Shown here piece by piece: positions 19,560 through 29,047 of a DNA stretch of 64,000 bases. The position numbers and the translations under genes are program-made. Each line of letters begins with the position of its first letter. The stretch's first letter is position 1. The notes under the pieces were generated by a model. It was not told the DNA's origin, did not search any database, and saw only the letters and a list, made by a program, of their open reading frames with translations. Source of the stretch: Haloplanus sp. CK5-1 (GTDB lineage Archaea > Halobacteriota > Halobacteria > Halobacteriales > Haloferacaceae); assembly GCF_037201915.1 (NCBI RefSeq), contig NZ_CP147505.1:558001-622000 (forward strand), in the 5' to 3' direction.

Positions 19560-20230
19560 TGCACGGACACGGGGAGTCCACCGACTCGCTCGACCGTGCG
19601 GTGTCTTCGTTCCGGGCCGGTGGTCCGGTCCTCGTCCACGACGCCGACGACCGCGAGGGCGAGACCGACCTCCTCTACCCCGCCGCGGCGGTGACGCCCG
19701 CGGCCGTCACCCGCATGCGCAACGACGGCGGTGGACTGATCTTCGTCGCGTTCACCGCCGCCGTCGCCGACCGGTTCGACCTCCCCTTCCTCCACGAAGT
19801 GATCGACCACCCGGCCAACGACCACTCCGATCTGGGGTACGACGCCCACCCCTCGTTCTCGCTGACGGTCAACCACCGCGACGGCTTCACCGGCGTCACC
19901 GACGACGACCGGGCGCTGACGATCCGTCGCCTCGGTGAGGTGAGCGGCGACGAGAGTTACGACGTCGAGGCGTTCGCCCGGGAGTTCCGGACGCCCGGCC
20001 ACGTCCACCTCCTGCGGGCATCGCCCGGACTGCTCGCCGACCGTCGCGGCCACACGGAACTCGGCTTGGCGCTCGCTCGCGAAGCCGGCACCGTCACCGC
20101 CGTGGCCGGCTGTGAGATGCTCGACGACGAGACCGGCGGAGCGCTCTCGACAGCCGACGCGCGGACCTACGCCCGCCGGCACGACCTGCCGTTCGTCGAA
20201 GGGGCGACGCTGGTTCGGGCGCTGGGCTGA
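19559..20230 (+). CDS. ribB: 3,4-dihydroxy-2-butanone-4-phosphate synthase
   Basis: 223 residues. DADDREGETDLLYPA is the acidic metal and substrate loop of RibB, and FRTPGHVHLLRAS is the conserved histidine segment. The enzyme turns ribulose 5-phosphate into the four-carbon unit of riboflavin. Its start codon overlaps the ribK stop codon, so the first committed step and the FMN-forming step are co-translated. No fused GTP cyclohydrolase II domain is present. Confidence 0.93.
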   Translation: MHGHGESTDSLDRAVSSFRAGGPVLVHDADDREGETDLLYPAAAVTPAAVTRMRNDGGGLIFVAFTAAVADRFDLPFLHEVIDHPANDHSDLGYDAHPSFSLTVNHRDGFTGVTDDDRALTIRRLGEVSGDESYDVEAFAREFRTPGHVHLLRASPGLLADRRGHTELGLALAREAGTVTAVAGCEMLDDETGGALSTADARTYARRHDLPFVEGATLVRALG

Positions 20231-20331
20231 GGGGGGCGATCGGGTTCCGTTCGGCCCCGTCCGCTTCGGTTCACGAGGGGGCCAGTGATCGTCCACGTCC
20301 TTTTTATCGTGTGGCGAGAGTGGGGGGCACG

Positions 20332-20538
20332 ATGACCGACGACGACCCCACCGTCCCGATCGTCTGCTCGGCGTGCGAGACGACCACCCGCGTTCCCCTC
20401 CCGTCGGTCGCCGACGCGGTCGAACGCCACAACGAGTCCGTCCACGACGGCGAGTCGATCGCCGAGGTCGATCCCGCCGTCTCCGAACGCCTCGCCGACC
20501 TCGTGGCCGACGACATGGGCCTGCTCGACGACGGCTGA
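20332..20538 (+). CDS. Small Cys-x2-Cys protein
   Basis: 68 residues. One CSAC knuckle near the N terminus could bind metal in a dimer or with His residues (ERHNESVH). The rest is acidic and helical. A TTTTTAT box at 20301-20307 lies about 28 nt before the ATG at 20332, which favours this start over 20311. No function is recognised. Confidence 0.65.
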   Translation: MTDDDPTVPIVCSACETTTRVPLPSVADAVERHNESVHDGESIAEVDPAVSERLADLVADDMGLLDDG

Positions 20539-20597
20539 GGACGAACACGTTCGACGGAACCCTCGTTCCCGACTGGGCCCAGGATCCACGTGGGACG

Positions 20598-21113
20598 ATG
20601 GTCGAATCCGAATCCACGCGACGGTCGGTCGTAACGGCGACGGGAACGGTCGCTCTCGGCGGTCTCACCGCTCTCGCCGGGTGTAGCGGTGGTGGCAGTG
20701 GGAGCGACGGCGAAAGCGGAAGCGACGGCGGAGACGGAGGCAGCGGAGACGGTTCCGGCGGCGACCCCGCCAGTTTCGACGGCTGGATGGACGGCGTCGA
20801 CAACTACGACGGCGTCGACGACGAGACGGGGAGCAGCGAGGTGAGCGTCGCCGTCGGCGCGGCGGGCAACGGTGGCAACTTCGCGTTCGATCCGCCGGCG
20901 ATCCGTGTCTCGTCGGGCACGACCGTCGTCTGGGAGTGGACCGGACAGGGTGCCCAGCACAACGTGGCCGCCGAGGACGCCGACTTCGAGAGTGACCTCA
21001 CCCAGGAGGAGGGGTTCACGTTCGAGCACACGTTCGAGGAGTCGGGCACTGACCGGTACGTCTGCACGCCTCACCGCTCGATGGGAATGAAAGGCGCCGT
21101 CGTCGTCGAGTGA
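20598..21113 (+). CDS. Halocyanin (blue copper lipoprotein)
   Basis: 171 residues. Twin-arginine signal (TRRSVVTATG) followed by a lipobox ending at Cys29 (TALAGC), then a Gly/Ser/Asp-rich linker of about 30 residues, then a cupredoxin domain. Copper ligands are the His in GAQHN and the Cys, His and Met of VCTPHRSMGM near the C terminus. It would carry electrons on the outer face of the membrane, for example to a terminal oxidase such as the ba3 enzyme encoded further along. Start 20598 gives a proper Tat signal. Confidence 0.92.
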   Translation: MVESESTRRSVVTATGTVALGGLTALAGCSGGGSGSDGESGSDGGDGGSGDGSGGDPASFDGWMDGVDNYDGVDDETGSSEVSVAVGAAGNGGNFAFDPPAIRVSSGTTVVWEWTGQGAQHNVAAEDADFESDLTQEEGFTFEHTFEESGTDRYVCTPHRSMGMKGAVVVE

Positions 21114-21195
21114 GTCGTCGACCGCGGTCGTCCTCGCCGTGCGCACGGCCGCACCCAGCCGCGTTCTTTTACCGTCCACGCCGCCAACGACACCC

Positions 21196-21831
21196 ATGAC
21201 CGACACACGAGCGCCCGAACGGATCACGATCTACTCCGACTACGTCTGTCCCTTCTGTTACCTGGGTCGACAGTCGCTGTCCGAGTACCAGGACGACCGC
21301 GACGAGGCGCTAGAGATCGACTGGCGACCGTTCGACCTCCGTGCCGGCAAGCGCGGCCCGGACGGCGAGATCGACCCCGACGCCGACGACGGGAAGGGCG
21401 ACGACTACTACGATCAGGCTCGCGAGAACGTCCGCCGTCTCGCCGACGAGTACGACGCCGACATGGCACAGGAGATCGCCACCGACGTCGACTCCCGGCC
21501 CGCACAGATCGTCTCCTACCACGTCGGCGAGACCGAACCCTACGGGACCTGGCTGACGTTCGACGAGGCCGTCTTCGAGGCGTTGTGGCTCGACGGGCGG
21601 GACATCGGCGACCGGGACGTCCTCGTCGACTGCGCGACCGAGGCGGGGCTCGACGCGTCGGTCGTCGACGACGCCCTCGCGGACGACGACCTCCACGCGC
21701 GGATCGACGAACTGTTCGAGGAGGCCCAAACACAGGGCGTCACCGGCGTCCCGACGTTCGCGTACGACGGCCACGCCGCCCGCGGAGCCGTCCCGCCCGC
21801 GCAGCTGTCGCGGCTGGTCGACGGGGCCTGA
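21196..21831 (+). CDS. DsbA-family FrnE-like thioredoxin-fold protein
   Basis: 211 residues. SDYVCPFCYLG near the N terminus is the CxxC active site of DsbA/FrnE proteins, and GVTGVPTFAYDG near the C terminus holds the cis-proline. The helical insert between them is typical of the 2-hydroxychromene-carboxylate isomerase/FrnE branch. There is no signal peptide, so it is probably cytoplasmic. Start 21196 follows a TTCTTTTA box at about 21164-21171. Confidence 0.85.
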   Translation: MTDTRAPERITIYSDYVCPFCYLGRQSLSEYQDDRDEALEIDWRPFDLRAGKRGPDGEIDPDADDGKGDDYYDQARENVRRLADEYDADMAQEIATDVDSRPAQIVSYHVGETEPYGTWLTFDEAVFEALWLDGRDIGDRDVLVDCATEAGLDASVVDDALADDDLHARIDELFEEAQTQGVTGVPTFAYDGHAARGAVPPAQLSRLVDGA

Positions 21832-21876
21832 GGCCGACCCCACACCCTCTTGTCGATCGTTTCCTTAGACCGGGTG

Positions 21877-22926
21877 ATGGCCGATTCACGCGCGAGCAGA
21901 CGGCAGTTTCTCGGACTGAGTGGCCTGGCGCTGACCGCGGGGCTCGCCGGCTGTAACCCGTCGCCGCCGACGGCAGACGACGGTGAAGCGAGCGACACGA
22001 GCCCGTACACCCGGGTCTACCGCGACACCATCGACTCGGTGCTGTTGATCCGGACGGGCGAGGGGAGCGGGACCGGATGGGTCTACGACGACGACCACGT
22101 CGTCACGAACGCCCACGTCGTCGGCGAGGCGACGGGAGTCGACCTCCGGACCGGCGACGGCAGCTGGCTGGACGGCGAGGTGGTCGGCACCGACGCGAAC
22201 AGCGATCTGGCGGTCGTCGAGACGGGATCGCTCCCCGAGGCGGCGACGCCTCTCGCCCTCGCCGAGGAGCCCGCGACCGTCGGACAGGAGGTGGTCGCCA
22301 TCGGCAACCCCTTCGACCTGAACGGCTCGGTCACGACGGGTATCGTCAGCGGCACCGACCGCTCGATCCCCGCGCCGACCGGCTACCGCATCCCCGACGC
22401 AATCCAGACCGACGCGGCCGCCAACCCCGGCAACAGCGGCGGACCGCTGGTGGCCCTCGACGGCCGCGTGGTCGCCGTCGTCAACTCCGGCGGCGGCGAC
22501 AACATCGCCTTCGGCGTCTCCGCCGCGCTCGCCCGACGAGTGCTTCCGGAACTCGTCGAAACAGGGTCGTTCGACCACTCCTTCCTCGGGGTGTCGCTGA
22601 CGTCCGTCACCCCGTCGGTCGCCGAGGCGAACGACCTCGACCAGCCACGCGGCCTGCTCGTGGTGTCGGTTCTGTCCGACGGCCCGGCCGCGGGCACGCT
22701 GCGCCCGAGCGACGACGAGGCGGTCGTCGACGGCGAGTCGATACCGGTCGGCGGCGACGTGATGCTGTCCATCGACGGGACGACCACGGACACGGCCGAG
22801 GCCCTCGGCAGTCACCTCGCCCTGGAGACGGATCCCGGAGACACCGTCTCGCTCACCGTCCTGCGCGACGGGAGCGAGCGGCGCGTCGAGGTGGAACTCG
22901 GGACGCGCCCGGAGCGGCCGTCGTGA
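21877..22926 (+). CDS. Tat-exported HtrA-like serine protease with PDZ domain
   Basis: 349 residues. Tat signal SRRQFLGLSG with lipobox LAGLAGC, then a trypsin-like domain with the triad His (VVTNAHVVGE), Asp (ANSDLAVVE) and Ser (NPGNSGGPLV). The C-terminal third is a PDZ domain with GDVMLSIDGT. It would degrade or hold damaged proteins outside the membrane. Start 21877 was chosen over 21850 because a CCTTAGA box at 21863 would place transcription start close to it and the signal peptide then sits at the N terminus. Confidence 0.9.
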   Translation: MADSRASRRQFLGLSGLALTAGLAGCNPSPPTADDGEASDTSPYTRVYRDTIDSVLLIRTGEGSGTGWVYDDDHVVTNAHVVGEATGVDLRTGDGSWLDGEVVGTDANSDLAVVETGSLPEAATPLALAEEPATVGQEVVAIGNPFDLNGSVTTGIVSGTDRSIPAPTGYRIPDAIQTDAAANPGNSGGPLVALDGRVVAVVNSGGGDNIAFGVSAALARRVLPELVETGSFDHSFLGVSLTSVTPSVAEANDLDQPRGLLVVSVLSDGPAAGTLRPSDDEAVVDGESIPVGGDVMLSIDGTTTDTAEALGSHLALETDPGDTVSLTVLRDGSERRVEVELGTRPERPS

Positions 22927-23007
22927 CCCCGCGTTTCCGCCGCTGATAATCGGGGCGGGTCACTGATAAGCCACCCCACCCTCGTCTCCGGTCGAGGACG
23001 GTTTCCC

Positions 23008-24792
23008 ATGCAACACCGCGCAGTCGTCGCCGTGTTGGTACTCGTCGCGCTCGGCGCCGTGGCGGCGGGGGCGCCCGCGGCGGCCCAGTCCGGCGACGGC
23101 GGCTCGCCGACCGTTTCGGTCGACGTCGGCGGGGTGCCACTCGACGAGGGCGAGGCGTACCACACCGCCAACGATCCGTGGCTTCGGGTGACCGCGTCGG
23201 CGGACGCACCCGTCTCGCTGGTCGAGGTGCGGGTCGACGGGACGACCCGGCACAGTTTCGAACCGGCGAGCGAGTCGGTCGACCGAAGCCTCCCCCTCGA
23301 TCTGGCGACGGGCGACCACCGGGTGACCGTCGTCGCCAGAGCCGACGGTGTCACCGTCCACGAGGCGACCGTCGTGAAAGACGACGTCGACCCGCGGGTC
23401 ACCTACGACGACCCGCTCGAGGCCGCACCGCTCGGCGACGACCCGCCGACCGTGACCGTCGAGAACTCGACGCTCACCGTCGCCGGCACGGTCGACGATG
23501 CGTCGCCGATCGAGTACGTCCGCATCGACCACGCCTACGAGTACGAACGTGCCGCCTCCCGCGACGGCGACGACGACGATGGGGACTTCGCCTACGACAT
23601 CGAGAATCAGGCGCCGTTCTCCGCCGACGAACAGTTGCCGGTCGACACGAGTCACGGCGACACCAGCGACGACGGCGACGCCGACGACCTGGAGCGGCGC
23701 GACCAGTATCTCGTCGCCTCGCCGGGCACTCGGTTCGAGGAGTCGCTGACGCTCGCGCTCGGCACCAACTACTTCCGGATCGTGGTCGAGGACGCGGCCG
23801 GTAACACGGAAGCCGCCCACCTCGCGGTCACCGTCACCGACGACACGCGCCCGACGCTGAACGTGACGCACATCGAGTACGTGTCGCCGACGCGACTCCG
23901 CATCAGTGGCTGGGCGACCGACGAGGTGCAGGTGAACGACGTCTGGCTACAGGAGTACCGGAACACGAGCGACGAGGACGAACTGGGCGAGACCGAGACC
24001 GAGGCCGAGGCCGAGCGTGGGAGCGACGCGGACGACGACCCCGACGAAACCCAGAACGTGACGGTCCGCCACCGACTGGTGTTCCGTCAGACGACGATCC
24101 CGAACCGGAGTCGGGGGAACGTCAGTTTCGACACCACCGTCTACCACCCGCCGGGCGACGACACCGTCGTGATCGGCGTGAACGACACAGCCAGAAACGA
24201 CCGGGTCCGCAACTACTCGCTGTCGACCTTCCTCGCGCCGACGATCACCGTCGACGACGAGCGGACGGGCTATGTCGACGACGACGTCGCGATCGGTGGC
24301 CGCGTCGTCGACGGACAGATCGACGACGTCAGCGTCGAGGCGGTCGATCCGTCGACCGGCCGGACCGTCGACATCCGGTCGGTCGAACTCGGACGAAACG
24401 GGACCTTCGGGACGCGACTCGACGGCCTCGCGGACGCGACGCGGCTCCGAATCCGGGTGCGCGACGTGAGCGGAGCCGAACACGTCGAGTCGGTGACCGT
24501 CGACGCACCGGCCGAGGCGCCCGCGACTCCGTCCGGGTCCGGGTCCGACGGCGGCGACGGGACCGACGGAACCGGGGCGGACGACGCCGATACCGCCGCC
24601 GGGGACGGCCCAGCCACGTTCGAAATCCCCGTCGTCGGCGTCGAGGTTCCGATCCCGTCCGTCGGCGTTCCCGCACCGCTCGCCGCGTCGCTGTCGGTTC
24701 CGATCCCCCTCGTCGGACCCATCGACCTGCCGCTCGCTCCGGTCGGCCTCGTCGTCCTCGCACTCGTCGCCGTGGCGGTTCGCGCTCGGTGA
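23008..24792 (+). CDS. Secreted surface protein with Ig-like repeats and C-terminal membrane anchor
   Basis: 594 residues. Sec signal peptide ending near AAAQSGDGG, several beta-sandwich-like segments (VSLVEVRVDGTT, VENSTLTVAGTVDD, LRISGWATDEVQVNDVWLQE), N-glycosylation sequons, then a Gly/Asp-rich linker from about residue 505 and a hydrophobic C-terminal helix followed by RAR. The architecture is that of a membrane-anchored cell-surface protein. No catalytic motif is seen and the function is unknown. Confidence 0.75.
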   Translation: MQHRAVVAVLVLVALGAVAAGAPAAAQSGDGGSPTVSVDVGGVPLDEGEAYHTANDPWLRVTASADAPVSLVEVRVDGTTRHSFEPASESVDRSLPLDLATGDHRVTVVARADGVTVHEATVVKDDVDPRVTYDDPLEAAPLGDDPPTVTVENSTLTVAGTVDDASPIEYVRIDHAYEYERAASRDGDDDDGDFAYDIENQAPFSADEQLPVDTSHGDTSDDGDADDLERRDQYLVASPGTRFEESLTLALGTNYFRIVVEDAAGNTEAAHLAVTVTDDTRPTLNVTHIEYVSPTRLRISGWATDEVQVNDVWLQEYRNTSDEDELGETETEAEAERGSDADDDPDETQNVTVRHRLVFRQTTIPNRSRGNVSFDTTVYHPPGDDTVVIGVNDTARNDRVRNYSLSTFLAPTITVDDERTGYVDDDVAIGGRVVDGQIDDVSVEAVDPSTGRTVDIRSVELGRNGTFGTRLDGLADATRLRIRVRDVSGAEHVESVTVDAPAEAPATPSGSGSDGGDGTDGTGADDADTAAGDGPATFEIPVVGVEVPIPSVGVPAPLAASLSVPIPLVGPIDLPLAPVGLVVLALVAVAVRAR

Positions 24793-25006
24793 TCTCCCGG
24801 GGCCGCGACCCGGCGCCACGGCGAGTGGACACCCCGTGGATCCGCCGCCGGCCGGCGTCGGCGCGGAACGCCGGCTACGACGTCGACGGCCACGCGACCG
24901 GAGAGGACACGCTCCGTCGTCACCGGTGGGCGGCCGACCCCCCGACGTACCGTTCGCCGCCGACGGGACCGACACGCACTTGCTCGCGTCGCCGCAACCG
25001 GCGCGC

Positions 25007-25258
25007 ATGGTCGGATCGCGGACCGTAACGGCGGCCGTCGGCCTGATCGCGAGCGTCGCCGTGAGCGTCGCGGCGTGGTACTACTTCGACACGCTGGTCG
25101 CGTTCCTCCTCCTGCCGTTCGTCCCCGTGCTGTTCGGGCGGGGCAACGACGCGCCGTCGCGCCGGGCGTGCCCGGCGTGTGGGTTCACCAGCCGCGACCC
25201 CTCGGTCGAGTACTGTCCCCGCGACGGGACGCGACTCGACGGCGGCGACGAGGACTGA
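25007..25258 (+). CDS. Small membrane protein with C-terminal zinc ribbon
   Basis: 83 residues. Two hydrophobic helices (about 5-40) are followed by CPACGFTSRDPSVEYCPRDGTRL, in which two CxxC-like pairs (CPAC and CPRDG) form a probable zinc ribbon on the cytoplasmic side. Start 25007 was chosen because upstream codons in the open frame are Arg/Pro-rich noise. The preceding 214 bp contain nothing I can recognise. Confidence 0.65.
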   Translation: MVGSRTVTAAVGLIASVAVSVAAWYYFDTLVAFLLLPFVPVLFGRGNDAPSRRACPACGFTSRDPSVEYCPRDGTRLDGGDED

Positions 25259-25307
25259 GTACTGCGGGAAGTTTTAATTCGCGGGCGACCGTAGTCGCTG
25301 TCGACCG

Positions 25308-25850
25308 ATGGCCATCGACCCGCGCAACTACGACCTCGACGAACTTCGGGCGGCCAGCGGCGCACCGCGGACGGCCGACCCGGAGACCGAGGCGAGTGCG
25401 GACGCGGACGTGGCCGACGACGGCTGGCCGGGCGACTGGCACGACGGCTTTCGTGACCGCCGGTCGACGTCCCACGAGACGGAGCGACCGGCGGCCGACG
25501 CGGCGTTCGAGGCGTCGGTGACCCGGGATCTGGTCACGCTGGACCGGGGAACCGACGCCCTCGACCGGCCGTACCTCCCCGCGCTGCCGGCGACCTTGCC
25601 CGCCGAACTCCTGATCTTCGACTGGCTGGAGTTCCTGCTTCTGCAGGCGGGCCGCGAGTCGGTGGCCGACGCCATCGCGTTCTACGAGTCGGTCGGCTGG
25701 ATCGGCACGGACGCCGCCGACGCCCTCGAGGCGTACCTCTCGGGGCTGGACGGCCACCGGGCCAACGCCGCCAACGACCTCGACGCCGACGACCACCGCG
25801 TGAGTCTCCACTACGTCGCACGCTTGGCGTCGGTCGCCAGTCGGGAGTGA
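25308..25850 (+). CDS. FlaD/FlaE-domain protein (archaellum accessory type)
   Basis: 180 residues. An acidic, disordered N-terminal half is followed by RPYLPALPATLPAELLIFDW, LEFLLLQAGRESVADAIAFY and ESVGWIGTDAADALEAYLSGL, which match the conserved C-terminal domain of FlaD/E (ArlD/E) archaellum accessory proteins. The gene stands alone, away from any archaellum operon, next to an actin homologue. It may help position or couple a polar structure; that is inference. A TTTTAATT box at 25271-25278 precedes it. Confidence 0.72.
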   Translation: MAIDPRNYDLDELRAASGAPRTADPETEASADADVADDGWPGDWHDGFRDRRSTSHETERPAADAAFEASVTRDLVTLDRGTDALDRPYLPALPATLPAELLIFDWLEFLLLQAGRESVADAIAFYESVGWIGTDAADALEAYLSGLDGHRANAANDLDADDHRVSLHYVARLASVASRE

Positions 25851-25883
25851 TTATTTACCATCCCCCCGTGTAGCGCCGGGCAC

Positions 25884-26975
25884 ATGAGCGACTCCGACGA
25901 CTCCGACGACTCCGCCGCGGAGAGCGAGGACGCCGACGCCGAAACCGGCACGCCGACCCCCATCGGTGTGAAGTTGGGCAGCACCCGGACGGTCATCGCC
26001 ATCCCCGACGGCGACGGCCTGCGGACGGTGAAGACACTCACCTGCCTCGCCACGTACGAGGACGTGATCACCGGCGAGGAGCGCGTCCTCTACGGCGACG
26101 AGGCGGCGACCGAGTACCCCGACCGGGTCCAGTACACCCTCCGGTCCGGCCTCCCGGAGGACGAGGATGGCGCCGACCTGACCGCCACGTTCTTCGAGGA
26201 GGTCATCGAGGCCAACGACGTGCCCGCGGACAGCGCCGTCGTTTACGCTATCCCGACCATCGACAACGAGCAGGGACTGGCGAACCTCCAGTCGGTCATC
26301 GAGGGGAGCACCATCGGCGAGGCGCTGATCCGGAGCTATCCCGAGTCGCTGTGTGGTTCGGTGCCCGCGCTGGGCGAGGGGCTGGAGGCGGTCGACGACA
26401 TCTTCGTCACGGTCAACCTGGGCTCGACCAACCTCGAAGCCTCGGCCTACCGTCGGGGCGAACAACTCGTCCCCTTCACGACGGGCGCGGTGACGGGCAA
26501 CGAAGTGGACCGCATGATCGCCAACTACGTCGAGGAGGAGACACAGGGCCGAGTGAACATCGACAACACGACCGCCCGGGAGTACAAGGAGGAGCACGCG
26601 GATTTCGTCGACTTCGAACCCTTCACCGACGTGATCCAACAGCCGGGCGGGGGGTCCCACGAGTTCACCATCGAGCGCAGCGTGATGGACGCCGTCGACG
26701 AGTACGTCGACGACGCCGTCGAGGAGGTGGCCAACGCATTCCTGCCCGAACTCGCCAACGACCACATCAAGGTGTACCAACTGGCGCTCGACCGCCCCAT
26801 CGTCCTCACGGGCGGGATGGCCTGTATCCCGGGCATCGTCGACGAGTTCGAGGAGCGCCTGACCGAGGAACTCGACCGCGAGGTGTCCGCCGTCGCCCCG
26901 GACGAACCGGCACTGTCGGCCGCCGTGGGTGCCCAGCGCATCGCGGAGCGGCTGGTCGACGCCGACGCGTACTGA
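25884..26975 (+). CDS. Haloarchaeal actin homologue (salactin/volactin type)
   Basis: 363 residues with an acidic N-terminal extension of about 25. The actin/Hsp70 ATPase motifs are in order: phosphate 1 GVKLGSTRTVIAI, connect/phosphate 2 FVTVNLGSTNLEASAY, and adenosine IVLTGGMACIPG near the C terminus. In Halobacterium and Haloferax such proteins (salactin, volactin) form dynamic filaments that affect cell shape or chromosome distribution. Which subgroup this belongs to needs a tree. It lies 33 nt after the FlaD/E-domain gene and could be transcribed with it. Confidence 0.78.
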   Translation: MSDSDDSDDSAAESEDADAETGTPTPIGVKLGSTRTVIAIPDGDGLRTVKTLTCLATYEDVITGEERVLYGDEAATEYPDRVQYTLRSGLPEDEDGADLTATFFEEVIEANDVPADSAVVYAIPTIDNEQGLANLQSVIEGSTIGEALIRSYPESLCGSVPALGEGLEAVDDIFVTVNLGSTNLEASAYRRGEQLVPFTTGAVTGNEVDRMIANYVEEETQGRVNIDNTTAREYKEEHADFVDFEPFTDVIQQPGGGSHEFTIERSVMDAVDEYVDDAVEEVANAFLPELANDHIKVYQLALDRPIVLTGGMACIPGIVDEFEERLTEELDREVSAVAPDEPALSAAVGAQRIAERLVDADAY

Positions 26976-26993
26976 TCCGGCGGCGCGGTCCCG

Positions 26994-27748
26994 TCACTCC
27001 TCGTCGCCGAGTCCCGAGTCGTCCAGCTCCGAGACGGCGATGAGGAGTCGCCCGTCGTCGAGTGCGGTGACCAGTTTCGACTCGGTGAACGTGCTCCCGT
27101 CCGACCGGAGGCCCTCGCTCCGCCCCCGCCACTCCCCGCCGTTCCTGACGACCGGAGGACGTGCGTGCGGATGTGTTCGACCGCCTCCTCGGGGTGGAGG
27201 TCGGTCCAGTGTTTCCCGGCCACGTCCTCCGGATCGTAGCCGTAGGCCGAGGCGTACGTCTCGTCCGCGCGGTCGAACCGTTCGTCGACGCCGACGACGC
27301 CGACGCCGTCGAGTTGGGTCCCGGTTTCCGCGTCGAACTCCCCGTCAGACCCCACCGCGTGTTCGACGCGCCGGATGAGCATCGTGTACTGTTCGGCCCC
27401 GCCTTTCCGGAGGTAGTCCGTGAGGCCCGCACCGATCACTTCGGCGGCCACGTCGTCGGGTTCCTCGCCGGAGAACAGCAACACGGGCAGTTCGGGGTGT
27501 GACTGGCGAACGCGTTCGAGGAACTCGACGCCGTTCATCTTCGGCATGTTGTAGTCGCTGATCACGCAGTCGAACGCCGCGTCGTCGTCCCGGAGCCGTT
27601 CGAGTGCGTCCGCCGGGTCGGTGGTGGTCGTCACCTCGCAGTCCAGGTCGCTCTCACCGCGTTCCAAGTAGCGCTGGAGGAGGTCACCCAGCGCCGCGGA
27701 GTCGTCCACGTGGAGGACGCGGATGGGTGTCGTAAGCGGCTGCTCCAT
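26994..27748 (-). pseudogene. Response regulator (REC-PAS), frameshifted
   Basis: Starts MEQPLTTPIRVLHVDDSAAL; the receiver domain contains the phosphorylation site in CVISDYNMPKMNGVEF. A PAS domain follows (VGVVGVDERFDRADETYASAYG). After THVL at about 27155 the frame breaks. Adding one base there restores PVVRNGGEWRGRSEGLRSDG and continues through VTALDDGRLLIAVSELDDS to a stop at 26994, exactly the expected rest of the PAS domain. Either the gene lost one base and is inactive in its C-terminal part, or the base is a sequencing error. No output domain is coded, so it may act by protein contact. Confidence 0.8.
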
Positions 27749-27903
27749 CGAAGACGGTTTGGACACGACCGAGATAACCGTTGCTTTGAGGAGTATTCGA
27801 GTGACGACGTCGGCCACCGCCGACGGCCACTCCCTCCGACGGATCGGCCGCTCTCGGGGGTCGAGACCGACGACGCTTTGTCCCGCGCCCCGCACCCATA
27901 CCC

Positions 27904-28242
27904 ATGAAACAGGCCATCGTCGCCCGCACCGACCTCGGGATGGGGCAGGGAAAGCTGGCCGCACAGGTCGCACACGCGGCGCTGTCGGCCTACGAGGACG
28001 CCGACGACCGCACTCGCCGGGCGTGGAAGGGCGAGGGACAGAAGAAGGTGGTGCTGAAAGGTTCCGGCGAGCGCGAACTGTTCGAACTGGCCGACGCCGC
28101 CGAGCGGGCGGGACTCCCCCACGCCATCGTCCGCGACGCCGGGCACACGCAACTGGAACCCGGGACGGTGACGACGCTCGCCGTCGGGCCGGCCGACGAC
28201 GACGAGGTGGACCGAGTGACCGGCGACCTGTCGCTGTACTAG
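27904..28242 (+). CDS. pth2: Peptidyl-tRNA hydrolase Pth2
   Basis: 112 residues, the usual Pth2 length. [21 protein letters not shown] and VAHAALSAY near the N terminus and [19 protein letters not shown] are the conserved substrate-binding segments. It frees tRNA from stalled peptidyl-tRNA. The gene starts near a divergent response-regulator gene. The pseudouridine synthase gene truD follows two genes later on the same strand. Confidence 0.96.
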   Translation: MKQAIVARTDLGMGQGKLAAQVAHAALSAYEDADDRTRRAWKGEGQKKVVLKGSGERELFELADAAERAGLPHAIVRDAGHTQLEPGTVTTLAVGPADDDEVDRVTGDLSLY

Positions 28243-28290
28243 CGGCGTCGAACCGCAACCCATAGGTTGTCGGTGGGCGACGAGGGGTGT

Positions 28291-28995
28291 ATGTCACTGG
28301 TCGCCGCGTTCGTCGCGGGCGGTGCGCTCGGCGCTCGGCACGCCCTCGAGACCGACCACCTCGCCGCGGTGACGACGCTGGTCGAGGGCGACACGGTCGA
28401 GTCCGGGTCGTCGTCCGACGGCGCGAACAGCGAGAGCGACGCCCACGCTCACCCGGGCCTCGTCGGGGCGTCGTGGGGAATCGGTCACACGGTCCCCATC
28501 GCGGCGCTCGGCGTCGCCTTCCTCCTCCTCGGGATCCGCCTCCCCGAATCGGTCACGCGCCTGTTCGAGGTCGGTGTCGGTATCGTCCTCGTCTACCTCG
28601 GGGCACGGATGCTCGCCGACGTGGTGGGGCTACAGGAACACACCCACGGCACGCGGTCGATCCACACGCACGTCCGGATCGGCCGCTTCTCCGTCGGCGG
28701 CGGCCACGCCCACCTGAGCGGCGACTCGTTGGTCGTCGGCGCGCTCCACGGCGTCGCGGGGAGCGGTGCGCTGGTGATCGCACTCGTCTCGACCGCACCT
28801 GACCTCCCGACCGCCGCCGCCTTCCTGACCGCCTTCGGGCTCTGTTCGGTCGTGACGATGGCCGCGGTGTCGGCGCTGTGGGGGCGGACGCTCTCGACCG
28901 GATTCGACCGCGCGCTCCGCGGCGTCGCCGGCGTCGTCGGCGTCGCCGCCGGACTCCTCCTGGTGGTCGAACAGGTCGGAGCGGTCCCGTTCTGA
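28291..28995 (+). CDS. NicO/UreH-like membrane transporter
   Basis: 234 residues, about six helices. [15 protein letters not shown] at the N terminus corresponds to the HX4DH nickel-binding signature of NiCoT transporters. [15 protein letters not shown] is the second conserved segment. Two His-rich loops (DAHAHPG and [12 protein letters not shown]... GGGHAHL) support metal binding. Nickel or cobalt import is the best guess; the substrate is not provable from sequence. Start 28291 places the signature near the N terminus. Confidence 0.75.
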   Translation: MSLVAAFVAGGALGARHALETDHLAAVTTLVEGDTVESGSSSDGANSESDAHAHPGLVGASWGIGHTVPIAALGVAFLLLGIRLPESVTRLFEVGVGIVLVYLGARMLADVVGLQEHTHGTRSIHTHVRIGRFSVGGGHAHLSGDSLVVGALHGVAGSGALVIALVSTAPDLPTAAAFLTAFGLCSVVTMAAVSALWGRTLSTGFDRALRGVAGVVGVAAGLLLVVEQVGAVPF

Positions 28996-29047
28996 TCGCG
29001 ACCGACAACGACTCCCCTCGGCGGCCCGAACCGCCGACCACGATTCG

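Noticed and set aside
24793-25006. Possible gene or RNA before the zinc-ribbon membrane protein
   Set aside because: Overlapping frames are Arg/Pro-rich noise and no stable conserved fold could be recognised.
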